Assembly (NCBI GenBank): GCA_963920765.1
Contig: OY987245.1
Span: 10,184,727-10,248,726, forward strand
Source of the DNA: Ulota crispa
Taxonomy: Eukaryota > Streptophyta > Bryopsida > Orthotrichales > Orthotrichaceae
Direction: 5' to 3'
Length of the DNA stretch: 64,000 nt
The notes beneath the pieces were generated by a model that worked only from the letters and a program-made list of their open reading frames with translations, did not search any database and had not been told where the DNA came from. Below, in pieces: positions 46,802 to 57,779 of the stretch (the stretch's first letter is position 1; every line of letters begins with the position of its first letter). The translations under genes were made by a program, and so were the position numbers.

Positions 46802-47738
46802 TTAACCCCTAAAGGACCAAGCCTTTTTTTTTGCCAAAATCACCAAAAATTGCCACTTCTAGGAGGTTTAGTAAAAAGGGATTTTATGTTTTGTTTTTGG
46901 GAAATCTAACCGTAGGATCTTGCCCCAAACTAGAAGAGGTACTTGTGGGAAAAAAACTAGCTCATCCCAGATGGAGAGGAGTGAGATATTTACATTTAAA
47001 GTGAAAAAAAAGTTTTTTTTCATGTAGCCCAAAAATTTCAGAAGCCTCTGACCATTTTGATAACAAAAAATTACTTTACCCAAAGTTGCTTCTTTTTTTC
47101 CACGTATGAGATCAAGTTAGGTATGTGTGGGAGAATTTTCAAATCATTCACAACTATACAACACATGGGAAAAATTAGTAAATAAAAAGAGGTAGAGAAT
47201 GAGTCAAAACACTAAATTGTTAAGAATTTAATTAGTAAAATGAAAAATGTAAATCCCAACGGTCATAATGTTGTGATAATCAATCTACTTCCATTCACTA
47301 ATTTTTTTTCCAAAATATTGAAGTTTGAGTAAACTAAAGGTTTTCAGAGTTTATTTTAGAGTAGAGAATCCATAACTGCCCGCAAACAAAAACTCCTCAT
47401 AAATTTCATCTCAATGATTGAAATTTGATGATTAAAAGCTTCTCACGTATAAAAATATCTAAAGAACCAATTTCAAGTTTTAATATTTTTTAAATGTAAA
47501 TTTTAAAGAAGTTTTTGGGTTGCCTAGATGGGCAATCCTCCCCAAATTTTCATAAATTCATGCACAACTTCTTCATCAAATGTTGAATGGAATGAAAAAA
47601 AAAATTAGATGCCCACATAGATCTTTGAATTCCCCACCTTCAATAAAATTTTCAAAAAATCACACAAAGTAGTTTGGCCATAGGTACATGCCCAAAGTCT
47701 AACCTGTCCCCCAAAGGGATTGGTCCTTTAGGGGTTAA
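46802..47738. mobile_element. TTAA-flanked element (890-940 bp class), copy 2
   Basis: TTAACCCCTAAAGGACCAAG to GGTCCTTTAGGGGTTAA. Reverse complement aligns with 37218-38108. Non-coding. Confidence 0.78.
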
Positions 47739-47789
47739 TGACCCAATGACTTTTGTGTATGGGAAACTTGCACAAATTGGACGTGGGGG

Positions 47790-48108
47790 TGAGGTAGGAG
47801 CACCCATAAGCGTCAATCTAAGGGTTTTGAACATGATGAGTATTAATAGACAGGTAGCAAATTATAGGATCCTATTAGGAACAAAAAAATAATGATTTCG
47901 CACTTTTGAATGTATTATTTGGATATTGTGAGAAAAAGTTCTGAATTTTTAAAAAGCAAACTGCCATTGTACTCATAACCACTATCAAAATTTCATGTTC
48001 ACATGTTATACATTCTTGTCATTACATCTATTTACTTTCAAAAAAATTCCAAAATTTCAAAGGCTGACGGTTATGGGGACAGCGTTGCTTATGGGTGCTC
48101 CTACCTTA
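47790..48108. mobile_element. Inverted-repeat MITE with AGGTAGGAGC ends
   Basis: GAGGTAGGAGCACCCATAAGC at the left is matched by the complement GCTTATGGGTGCTCCTACCT at the right. The termini resemble family G (AGGTAGGAGG), but the interior is different. Confidence 0.65.
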
Positions 48109-48574
48109 CGGGACGTCGTGTGAAGCGCCGCTAATTGAAACAGAAATTCGCAACCTATTCGAGAAATCATGCTCGGAAATGTGTACGAAAATTTCGGTTC
48201 AAGCAACTCTAGACTTTGAGGCCCTTACACTCCTGTTAAGGGTAAATCAACCATCATCGGCCTTTAGTCAACCCTGAGTAGCACGTCCGTGCACGAGAAT
48301 TGCTCGACTCTTTGCCAAATCCGTTCAAACATGCAAGTTCACTCTACTGTACGTCTCCGGTCAGTGTTCGGGGAGAGATTTTAGCTTCACCGGCTGAAAT
48401 CTGGCAATTCCCATTTTCAACTGGATGTTGATTAAGACCATTGCCACTGCAAACCGCAAGGACAGACGGCAAACTTTGCTGTTGCGGGAAGGGAGCACTT
48501 TTGAGTTCCACTGCACCCAAGTGAAAGCTTTTCCGGATTTCTTGGGCAACGCTACAAGCTCCCGTTCACACTCA
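48109..48574. other. Unique, GC-richer stretch, no gene identified
   Basis: Composition resembles genic DNA (about 48115-48570), and both strands have 60-70 codon frames, but no domain is visible. Confidence 0.35.
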
Positions 48575-48700
48575 CTACTAGGAAACCATGGTCAAATCTT
48601 AAAAAAATTAACAAAGATTGTGATTCTACATTATATTGTAGGTTAGGTCACAATCTTTGTCAACTTTTTGTAGATTTGACCATGGTTTCCTTGGCGAGCA
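48575..48700. mobile_element. Small palindromic CACTA-like element
   Basis: CACTACTAGGAAACCATGGT at the left, and the complement ACCATGGTTTCCTTGG at the right, enclosing ACAAAGATTGTGA/TCACAATCTTTGT. The right half (GTCAACTTTTTGTAGATTTG) also forms the centre of the foldback at about 32550, where it ends in TTGTAGTG. Confidence 0.55.
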
Positions 48701-49479
48701 TGCTACTCTCCAGGTCTTTTGCGTTCACTTTACAACTCACAAGAGAGAACTCAAATATGTTGGGGGCTTGTTCTTGCTCATTTCTTTTCCCGGTGCTGGA
48801 GAGAAGAAACAACAAAGTAACGTGAGTGCGTGGTGGAAGAGATCCCAAAAAGATGGAGCTGGTATGTGAAGTGGCCCGCGTGGTAGCTTGTCAAATCTCT
48901 AGTCGCATTCAATGTTGCGGGAGAGTGGTGGCGATGCTTTAACATACATTAGTTATTTTATGAAAAGCTTCTAAATTTCTATTGTAATGTACTACAAAAC
49001 TGAGAAAAAGGACCAATTTTTTATCTAGTAGTTTCAGATTTCTACCTATTTTTTGTGATTTCAACTGACTAACAATACACTAATTGCTGGTTCTCCCTGA
49101 TCATTGTCTCCGGTGTTGAGAAGAGCCAGAAGAGTTCACGGTTCGATTCCAAAGGAAACCTCCAAGCAACGCGGAAATGCCAAGAGGGCAGGTCAATAGT
49201 CTCCGACTCTCGGACCAAGGTCCAAGAAATATTTGAGATTTTTAAGTTGATTCCCTTCAATTCCCTTATTAAACCGGTTTATCAAGGAAACATTTCAGCT
49301 ATTTTCTCTATTTTATACTATAAATAAATTTATAAAAGACTTTTAACCATTTTTTCAGCCAATGTTTATAAATTTCAAATGGTTTTTTCTCATTTCAAAC
49401 GGCTTGTTTTGAACTAGCCACCAGTTCTTCCTAGACCTTGTTTAGGACCAAACATGCTTAAAGCATGAAATTTATATAC
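48701..49479. other. Intergenic, no gene identified
   Basis: 48701-48870 and 49070-49260 have genic-looking composition without a recognisable product. The remainder is AT-rich. Confidence 0.35.
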
Positions 49480-50095
49480 ATAAAAATATGATTCATTGCA
49501 TGGCGATCCTTTTATTGCGATCATCTTACCACATGGGTAATTGAAGTTGCCTAGATAAAAACTTGCTTGGGTAAAAAAACTTGTGTAGGTAAAAACTTGC
49601 ATAAATAAAAACTTGTATAAGTAGAAATTTATGCTGGTAAAAACTTGCATAAGTAAAAATCTGTGCAGGTAAAAGTTTGCGTGAGAAAAAATGTATGGGT
49701 AAAAAATTGTATGTGTAAAAAAATGTGTGGGTAAATAATAAAAAAAGTAACAAAATTGCATTGGTAAAAAACAAAAATATATAAATTGATTGCATAAATA
49801 ATTACTACATGAGTATGTGGGTAAAAAATTTGTGTAGGTAAAAAATGAATAATATTTTTCTTTGTGAGAAAACAACAATATTCTTTTTATTGCATGGGTA
49901 AAAAACTCTATGGGTATAGAACGAAAAAATACTTTACTACAAGTGAATGTTTTGTAAACAAAAACAACTATTTTGCTGCATGGGTTAAGTTTGAAATTGG
50001 AGTGGACAATTAAAAAATAAGAACTATTTTCTTGCAGGAAAAATATTTTACGTAATTGGGCTTGAAATTATTTTGCATCCCATTGGACTTACTGG
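49480..50095. repeat. Degenerate GGGTAAAAA repeat element, copy 2 (inverted)
   Basis: Many loosely spaced ATTGCATGGGTAAAAA-like words; on the complementary strand it matches 39508-40250, including the edge at 50030-50095 (TTGCAGGAAAAATATTTTAC). Confidence 0.65.
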
Positions 50096-51663
50096 AATCT
50101 ATACTAGTCCAGATGTAACTTTGATTCTCCAGCAGAGAATTATGTAATGTGTTAAAAGGGTAATTATTCTGCACAGGCTGAATCTTTGCACCCCCTTCAA
50201 CGCTGGACCCAATTCTCCGACCTAGAAAAGAAAAACACACCATCATCATCACACCCATTGCAAGAAGCAGTTTCTGTCAATGAAGAAGCACTTGCATTCT
50301 GAAAACATGAATAAAATTGCAGAAAATGAAATCACATCGTCTATTGACCACGGTTGTTACTTTGGGCAAGATTTGGAAGAGGACAGGATAAGCGGGTGGA
50401 CGGTCCAAACCACAAAGACAGGCAATATGTCTCTCCAATGCTGCATATTAGGGTTTTTGACCTAAAATGGAATGAATCAAATTATTGTTTTTATCTTTAT
50501 TATGTCATTAGAAAAAAAATAAGCTCAAGAGAAGGCCCTCAAGGCAGGTGGTTAGAGGGGTCAAAGTATTTAAATGTAATATCTTTTTTCAAATAAAAAG
50601 ATATTAATGCCCTATATCCGCTTTAGTACTTCGTGAGGATAGTTTCTTTATACATTATCATATTCTTTTTGTTTGATGAGTGTCCTAGTTTGATTGAGAA
50701 TTCTAATAGTAGTTTATTCTTGTGTCTCACTGGAGGTCCTTGCATTTTTCATTGTCATGTTATAATATTATTTTACATCATCAAATCCTTTTGTCATGTA
50801 GCATGATACACTTGAATAGTTCACACAAGGAAGAGACCCTTGTGTAAATACCTTACCTACGCTTCTCCTACCTAAATAAATATGGTAATGTGTCAAGATT
50901 GGGAGACCTTCTCTTGAACTCAAATTTCCTTTAATGTGATATGACTTTAAATCTTCATGTTGGAAACCATGTGTGTAACCGACATGTACAAAATAAACTT
51001 TATTTATTTTACCATTTTCAGTTTTCTGAATTCAATTGTGAGTTGACTGAGCTTATGGAGCGGACGAGCAATTTGTCTAATGTGAAAACCATGCTATCGA
51101 CTTATTGTATAGAACGCCTGGATTCGGCCCAAAGTTTGACACATTGTAACTTGTAAGTTTGTCACCGGATGACTCCGAAGTCCAGACTCAAGACCAGGAA
51201 AGTCGGTTGCATCATTCACTTTCGAGTAATAACCTCAAATATGGTTTTCAAATTCCAACACTGAGCTATTCTCATTTGTGGACACTGCCCTATTTTGATA
51301 AATGATATATTTTTGCTAAATGATATGCTTTTGCTAAATCCAGCCACATTTATGAATACCGCTCTTGACGTGCAAATTACCCGTTTTGGATTGAGTGATT
51401 TCAAATTTTTACTTGGAGAGACAGGAATTCGGATGTGGCTTCGAGCATTATTTATGCACTTTTGAATCCAAAATGTAACAGCAACTGGGTGTTTGTGGCG
51501 CTCTGACGGATACTCTTAAATCTGTATCCCTGAGAGAGCCAACATGCATCAGATGAACAAATAGTTTCAAAATTACATTGTCTTCATTAACTTGGATGAA
51601 TTCATTTTCAACCAATTCTATTATAAAGAAAGATTTAAGCACCCTATGTATTTCTGGTACTTG
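50096..51663. other. Intergenic, dispersed repeat traces
   Basis: 50352-50480 resembles 21693-21850 (GTTGTTACTTTGGGCAAGAT; a nearby GACATTGGGG-type block), so a further dispersed repeat is present. No credible gene; frames such as 50941-51156 have no recognised domain. Confidence 0.35.
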
Positions 51664-51933
51664 TTAACCCTTAAGTGTCCACTGGGTGATTGCGGCTTGC
51701 CCATTCTGCACAAGTTACTAAGACCTAACATAATGCTTTTGAATTTTCTCACAATTTGGGTTACCTAAAAATATGAGTATATTTGATGAGATTGTTTTTT
51801 TGCCTTCAGATGAACCATGTGTTTACAATCACTTTTGAAAAAAAATCACATGAAAAACGACTTCTTTCTGTAATTCAAAATGTTTTTTCGGGGCCCAAAG
51901 GAAGAAACGTTTTCATGGGCAGTTAGGGGTTTA
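51664..51933. mobile_element. Short TTAA-type element
   Basis: TTAACCCTTAAGTGTCCACT to GCAGTTAGGGGTTTA, about 270 bp; the right target site has become TTTA. Non-coding. Confidence 0.55.
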
Positions 51934-52044
51934 TGGCAAGCCTCTCTAATTCACGTGTTGTCATAAATTATCAAATTAAGCTAATTTATGCATATTGTGA
52001 AAGTTAATTTCTGTTTTTGTCATAAATTACCAAGCTTATCTTTA

Positions 52045-52402
52045 TTATGCGCATATTGGATACCAAATTAATTGTGACAAGGTATGGAATTCCTTGCATT
52101 GTAATACCCCATCAAGCTTGAGGTTAGTCAACAATTTACAATGCTCATCCTTCAAAAGTTTAAGATCAGAGAAGTCAGATTCAACTATGGTCATATTAGG
52201 GAACATGGTGGGGTATGCCTCCATAAAAGTTGCATAGTGATTCAAAGTAGCTTTCAACAACCTTCCGAGCTTCATAGAACAAAGTTGCAATGTTGTCCCA
52301 ACCATCCAATGATACAATCAAAGCTAGTTCACTCAAATAGGCAACCTTGAGAGTACAAAATTCTTGCTCAATATCGGCAATGGCCTGCTCGTCCAATTGT
52401 GC
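52045..52402 (-). pseudogene. Frameshifted remnant of a coding exon, possibly transposase-derived
   Basis: Two overlapping minus-strand frames together read as one protein-like stretch. The first (from 52402) gives AIADIEQEFCTLKVAYLSEL...LVSLDGWDN, acidic and helical. After a frame change near 52235 the second gives TIVESDFSDLKLLKDEH and LDGVLQCKEFHTL, ending at 52045. The phrase VESDFS..K..KDE..LT...L.GVLQCK recalls, from memory only, C-terminal regions of hAT-like transposase relatives. That link is tentative. The shift means it is not functional as it stands. No start codon or further exons were found. Confidence 0.45.
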
Positions 52403-52798
52403 CAAAAAATTTACAGCATATTGATGTATCCGTAGTTTGTAAAGGAAAAATCAGCTTAATTTGTGCACTAGGCTGGAAGTTAATTTGTGCATCTATTTTA
52501 GAAAACGTAAATTACAGAGGCCTGACTTTATGGTGGTTACTTTGGAAATATTTCGTCCCAAATAAAATTACAAAAACTGAAATGGAATGAGTCGGGCACT
52601 CGGGCACTCGAGCAAGTCATGACAGGGAATTTGGCACGAAATTCGACACTGCAACCCATGGCGAATCCCGACCCGTGGCCCTTGACCACGAAGCAGTCAC
52701 CACTCACCAGACGTTAACTCTGGGCCACTCTAATTCCAAGTTCGGAGGAGACAACATTTTTCAATCTCAAAATCTTCAAAGCTCGAAGATATATTCAG

Positions 52799-53102
52799 CT
52801 ATTGGAGATACTGACAATTTTGATTGAACGTGCATAGACCGAGAGGAGAGTCAACTGAAGTCTCGGTGATTGCAGTCTGCCAGTTCCATAGCTTTGTCAA
52901 TACACCGCGTGCTCCTTCGATGCCTCTTTTCGCCCAAATACCCCGACTTTCTTCACAGATATCGACGTGATTGCCAAGCTTAAATCTACACCAACTCTCA
53001 TACAATTCTTCCACACGCTCTGGAACCTTATAAACCAAACACACACCCTCCTCATCCACCATTGAGTTGCAGTACTCTCCATGCACATCGTCGCTGTTCT
53101 CT
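52799..53102 (-). CDS. Orphan exon-like reading frame, unknown product
   Basis: A minus-strand frame of about 100 codons preceded by a long poly-T tract and AAAG, which would serve well as a 3' splice acceptor. It reads ENSDDVHGEYCNSMVDEEG, then VYKVPERVEELYESWCRFKL, and ends at a stop at 52799. Residue composition is protein-like (many Glu, Trp, Cys) and not that of the AT-rich background. It would be the last exon of a gene coming from the right, but no upstream exon was found before the divergent ORF at 53499. It could be a gene relic. Family not recognised. Confidence 0.35.
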
Positions 53103-53107
53103 TTCAC

Positions 53108-53128
53108 AAAAAAAAAAAAAAAAAAAAA
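53108..53128. repeat. Poly(A) tract of 21
   Basis: Uninterrupted A run on the plus strand. It may mark an old retroposition event or simply be the pyrimidine tract of an acceptor on the minus strand. Confidence 0.9.
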
Positions 53129-53498
53129 CAACGCGGAGTATTCCAAGTTCATACCAATTTGTTACCAGACAGTGTTCACAATAGGGGCTTCAAACATCAA
53201 CTTTTTAATGTGATGCAAGTTAGGAGTGAACTTCAGAAACTCACTTTTGAGCGACTCATCCTCCTCTCAGATGTTTTAGACACTCAAACCCCCTACTTGT
53301 CCCTTACTTGTGCATAAAACTCTAGTCCCAAACTCACGGGTGTGTCAGACTTTGGGCGTGCAAGTGAACAAAAATAATTCACTAGTGACCAGGGAACCTG
53401 TGAGGTGAGAAACTCGTAGGCCAGATTATATGTTTGAACCCCCCTAATCGTCGAGGTTGCAATAGCACTTGTGCTCCGAGATTGCAGTATCTTATCAC

Positions 53499-54146
53499 AT
53501 GGCGTCGACAAGTCGGGTGATTGTTCCAACCGCGGCGTATCTAGCAGCCGATTGGAATGTCAGAAGCCCTAGTAGCAACATGTTATCCTCGTCGATACGA
53601 AGAAGGCAAATCGTAACATTGCCGAGTTCCCAAAGCTTCCGAACGCTTCGCACGATCAAGAAATCGCCATGGCTGAACCGAACCCCATCGCGCATCGTCA
53701 TGAGAATCGGCGCTGTGCAGGGCGGCAATATTTTCATGTCCAACAATCAACCCCGGTGGAGCTTTGATAATTTCATGTCCAAAGACTTGCAAGAAGACGA
53801 TGTGCTGACAAAATCCGACAACGACCTTGAGGATGATTCGACATCGGCGATGGTGGATACCGTGAACGCCGTGCTGGCGGAGATTGTGGACGCCCAGAAG
53901 TGCAACAAGGAGACGGGTCGGACAAAGCCGCGTCCCATGAAGCGCCGCGCGCTCGTCGTGGCGCTGGCGTTGAGCGCGTTCCGAGGTCCTCTCGACGACG
54001 TCGACATCCGCCTGGGAACTCTGCGCCGCGCTCCGTCGACGTCGACGCGCCTGTCGCGCACTCCGTCCGCCACGGGATTCGCTCGCACGGCGCAATTGAT
54101 GTCGCAGCTCTCGTTCGGATCTCCTCACAACGCCGACATGCTCTAG
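53499..54146 (+). CDS. Intronless ORF, 215 residues, unknown function
   Basis: The first ATG (53499) lies in an open frame extending upstream without ATG. The 3' half is strongly GC-rich (CGC/GCG/TCG codons), unlike the neighbouring DNA, which supports coding. The N-terminal 50 residues are rich in Ser, Arg and Thr with few acids, a composition compatible with an organelle transit peptide (inference). Then an acidic segment LQEDDVLTKSDNDLEDD, a helical stretch TVNAVLAEIVDAQKCNKET, a basic RPMKRRALVVALALSAF and a Ser/Arg-rich tail. No known domain, no membrane helix of full length. A minus-strand frame of 202 codons over the same DNA is considered a shadow because the plus frame starts with a plausible ATG. 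Expression evidence would decide. Confidence 0.5.
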   Translation: MASTSRVIVPTAAYLAADWNVRSPSSNMLSSSIRRRQIVTLPSSQSFRTLRTIKKSPWLNRTPSRIVMRIGAVQGGNIFMSNNQPRWSFDNFMSKDLQEDDVLTKSDNDLEDDSTSAMVDTVNAVLAEIVDAQKCNKETGRTKPRPMKRRALVVALALSAFRGPLDDVDIRLGTLRRAPSTSTRLSRTPSATGFARTAQLMSQLSFGSPHNADML

Positions 54147-54236
54147 CAAATTGCAAGAGTATTTTCGAAGCTTGAGATCTACCGAGAGCACTTGTGGAGG
54201 CGATTGTCCAGAAGCCGCCCCCTTCAGAGCATCCTC

Positions 54237-55108
54237 AGAGCACCTCCAGCCTTTCTCGCCAAACGGGCAAGTCCCGTGCCCTGGCTAGCAAATTGAGGTC
54301 CAACTGGACTCTTCAAACTGATTTTTTTTGGCAAGCCTTTGTATTAGAGACATCAAGTTCTAGTGTCAATGTCAAATTTTTTAGCGCTTATTTGTTGCTT
54401 TTTTTTTGGAAGTTTTGAACACCATAGGGTGATGGCACGATCAAGGTACCTCAATATGGTCTCCTTGGACCTCCGGACAGGTCTCCCGTCTTGTGAGTTC
54501 GGATTATTTTTGTGTAGGGAAAAAATTGAACTTGCAAGTGATGAGATATTTTTCTTACGCTTTCCTTACGTTAAGACATTCATTTAGAAAGTGTTCCTTC
54601 CATATTAGGTAAATTGGGAAAAAGAGTACATTCTAGGACTTTCACTATTTCTATCATTTTGTAAAATTTAGCATATTACAAAAAAAAAAAACATGCAATT
54701 TCTTCCACAATATTGAAGTTTCAGTGATTGCTTGCAAGAATTTCAAATAATTTTCAACTTTGAGCTATAGCTATGCTTACATTTATTGTATGTAAGATTA
54801 AGGTGGAGTACAAAATGATACCTCCGTTTTTTCCAATTTACCTAATATGGTGTTTTTGTCTTTACTTCTCAAACAACAGAAGAAACAAGAATTGATTTTG
54901 TTTGCTAGCGAGCTTGATTCCACGTCTTGGGGAGCAAGCAAGAGGATTTCAATTTTAGTAAACTTGGGACTCCACCTTGAGTGAGTGGCATCTATATTTG
55001 GCGACAAAGGCTGGGTCTTGAGCCCGGAGCAACTCCCTGCACACAATATGCGGCACACCAAACCTTGCTTGGAGTGTTATGTTTGGAGTACAAGGCTGGA
55101 GATGCTCT
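54237..55108. mobile_element. AGAGCACCTCC-type inverted-repeat element with nested MITE
   Basis: Left end AGAGCACCTCCAGCCTT and right end AAGGCTGGAGATGCTCT are complementary. 872 bp, of which 54592-54856 is a nested family C MITE. It starts about 90 bp after the stop of the 53499 ORF, so it may contribute its 3' UTR. Confidence 0.68.
54592..54856. mobile_element. Inverted-repeat MITE family C, copy 2
   Basis: GTTCCTTCCATATTAGGTAA answered by TTACCTAATATGGTGTT; the interior TTAAGGTGGAGTACAAAATG matches 25907-25925 of copy 1. Confidence 0.7.
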
Positions 55109-55878
55109 CAATCTAGCAGCTATATGGACTATGTAACAACACTCGCATGGTAGCTTCCTACCTTATGAACTGCAAACGTGGTCCAATGCACTTTACATGT
55201 GGAATGTGATCATTGCAACAAAACCTAAGTCTCACTTAGTAGTTTTAGTGACTTTCAAGAGTTTTTCAAATTGCTTTGTATATTATTGTCATAGAAATGA
55301 TGACTACTTTGCAAGAGAAAAATAGAGAGCACATCAAAAAAGCTTGACAAAAATAAAATTTACATTTCTCTCTACCACTATGCATTCTACCACTATGCAT
55401 TGAGTTGGGGTGAACCAATGTGTCACCCGCATGATTGCTTGAGGGCACAGAACAAAACTTTGTAATTGCTATTGCCAAGCCTTGATGCAAGGTATGGATT
55501 GAGGATGCTCAACATCCAATTCAATGGTGAAATTGTAGATAGCACTACTTGCACGATAACTCTCGTACAAAATTCGTTCATTCTTTCAACGCATGCTTTG
55601 ATTGTCGGAGTCTTGCCCATTATCGTGAGCAGCCATAAAAAGGTCACTTGGATTTTTAGGGGGTGTTGAAGGTCGGTTACTAAATAAATTTGTACATCCT
55701 AGCTTCCTTTATGTATGGTAAGCATTTTTTATGGCATTGTGAAATTTATTGATTTAGCCCTTACAATACAGATACAGTCCAATGGGCTGGGTTTCCACAA
55801 AAAAGGCAAGAGTGCTACTTAGGGGAGGTTCACACTACGTTCTGCATTTCATATTTGCAAATCCCACCTGCAAGATGA
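55109..55878. other. Intergenic, no gene recognised
   Basis: A pair of overlapping frames (55423-55669) without domain. The direct repeat CTCTACCACTATGCATT occurs at 55371-55400. Nothing else recognised. Confidence 0.4.
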
Positions 55879-56110
55879 CACTATTTGCTGTGTAAAATGG
55901 TGAACCATGAGCGGGAATTTAAGAATTTGTGAGCAAGAATGGATTTCAACTCAAAACCAATGGAAAAAAACAACAAGTTTTTCAAGAGATAATAGTTTTA
56001 AATGTACAATTATAGGGCCCTACGTACATGAATATAGGTGGAATTTATTATTTTGACAAAAAAATCCACTGCTCATAGCTCACGGATCCCTGCTCATGAA
56101 AAAGCATTCT
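55879..56110. mobile_element. hAT-like MITE family J, copy 2
   Basis: Opposite orientation to 8598-8852; CTATTTGCTGTGTAAAATGG to CTCATGAAAAAGCATTC, with TTTTGACAAAAAAATCCACT shared. Borders degraded, no duplication visible. Confidence 0.7.
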
Positions 56111-56797
56111 TCAATCCTCACTTGCAAGGTCTTAGCTTTGTTGGGTTACCAAAGGGAAAAATGAGTACTCTAAAAAAGTCATGAATGTTTAATGTAAATG
56201 AATTGGTGGGACTTGGGTTGAAACTTGAATATAATAAAATGATCAACCTAAAGCTTGAGTGAAATCCCACCTTCTGTGGCACCAAAACTTCTAAAAAATA
56301 TTGCCATGTAAGCAAAATGGAATGAAGCAAACCTTGGGACTTGGGATGTAAGTTATTGAGTGTAGGTATTTATTTATCACCAATAGATTAAATTTATAAA
56401 TTATTTCATGTTTGGATTCAATGACCCCAATTTGGTATAGACTAGTGCCGAGGACACACATGCCAAAACAACTAATTTAGAACAGATGAAGAAGTAAATT
56501 ATAATTTTGGAAAACAGGGGGATGACCACTTTGCTCAAGGTTTCATATGTTATTCTACTAAAGATCACTTGTCCACCATTCACGGGTAGGAAGTTGGAGA
56601 CATTGGTTTATGAACACTCAAAATGGGCAGTTGAAAAAAACCAAAAAGTTGGCATAAACATTCCAAAAAGAACCTACTTTTACACAAAGAAGTAAATATT
56701 CCCTCCTATTTCTTACAAAATGGTTCTTTATTTTTGTGTGGCTTGGCCTGATTGAAGGTGGTAAAACTAAGTTAATAAAAATAAAAATAGGGCCAGA
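56111..56797. other. Intergenic, no gene recognised
   Basis: AT-rich with no named element. Confidence 0.4.
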
Positions 56798-57024
56798 CAT
56801 TAGGAGGGATCACAAGAATGGGTCCCTTCCCCAAAACCATGGGAATAGTTCCACATGGGCTGGCCAGCCTGGTCGAAGTTCGACCACGTCAGATGATACG
56901 ATTAAAAAAAAAATTAAAAAAAAAAAAAAAAAAAAGTATTTTCTGACGACCAGTAGGAGCTAGTTCCCAGCATTGGGAACAATCCAACTCACAACCCTTT
57001 GGAGGTCTCAATTTCTCCCTAATG
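56798..57024. mobile_element. MITE family L, copy 1
   Basis: CATTAGGAGGGATCACAAG to AATTTCTCCCTAATG; the interior TTCCACATGGGC and CTGACGACCAGTAGGAGC match the 60532 copy. A long A-rich tract lies in its middle. Confidence 0.6.
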
Positions 57025-57031
57025 AACCACT

Positions 57032-57433
57032 TAAGGTAGGAGGGCCGTAAACCAACCATCTAAGGGCTCATCCCCTTTTCAAGGTCTTTCGTGGATAAGA
57101 GGATTTTTAGATCATTTTTCAGACAAAGAGAAAGAGATGCGGAATGAAACACAAGTCGTTTCATATTTTTTGAAGCATTTTTGAGTTACTTATGAATTTT
57201 CAAAGAGCATGTGTCATAAGTCTCTATTTATGTACATAGACCTTTCAAAAACCGTTCACTTGCAAGTTGTGAAGAGATTTGAGAAATCAAGGAGGATGAT
57301 TGGCTCTTACAACTTTTCTCCCATGCATTCAATGATTGTAAGTGGATGATTTTAGAACCACCTCATTTTCATTTTGATGGAGTCTACATGGGCCGTTCAA
57401 AATGACCGCAAGCAATATGAGCCTCCTACCTTA
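57032..57433. mobile_element. MITE with AAGGTAGGAGG ends (family G-type)
   Basis: TTAAGGTAGGAGG at the left and CCTCCTACCTTA at the right are perfectly complementary. The left interior CCAACCATCTAAGGGCTCA matches family G; the rest diverges. 402 bp. Confidence 0.7.
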
Positions 57434-57445
57434 CTCTTCCCCTTG

Positions 57446-57694
57446 TTAACCCCTGAACGCCCAGAGTTGAAACAAAAGAAGCCTGACTTATATGCAATCA
57501 AACTGCCCCTGTGGAATGAAAAATACGATCCACAAGATCCGACCATATGGATTGTTAGTGGAAAGAGTCTCCATCATGCTGGACTTAATTGGAAGTCATT
57601 TCACCGGACGTGCAATGAGATTATAATGGTCAAAATCAAGTTGACCCAGCTTTTTGAGCGACAATATATTATCGCCCGGGCGCTCAAGGGTTAA
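57446..57694. mobile_element. Short TTAA-type element (249 bp)
   Basis: TTAACCCCTGAACGCCCAGA to CGGGCGCTCAAGGGTTAA. TTAA is intact on both sides. Non-coding. Confidence 0.7.
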
Positions 57695-57779
57695 GGAAAA
57701 AAAAGCTGAGCTTTTCCACCGTGGCTTCAAACACGTGTGTGCAATAGTACAAGCCTTGTCCAAGCCTATTCCAAGCCCC

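Noticed and set aside
53583..54191. 202-codon minus-strand ORF overlapping the 53499 ORF
   Set aside because: Arg/Ala-rich translation typical of the complement of GC-rich coding DNA; the plus frame has the better start and composition.
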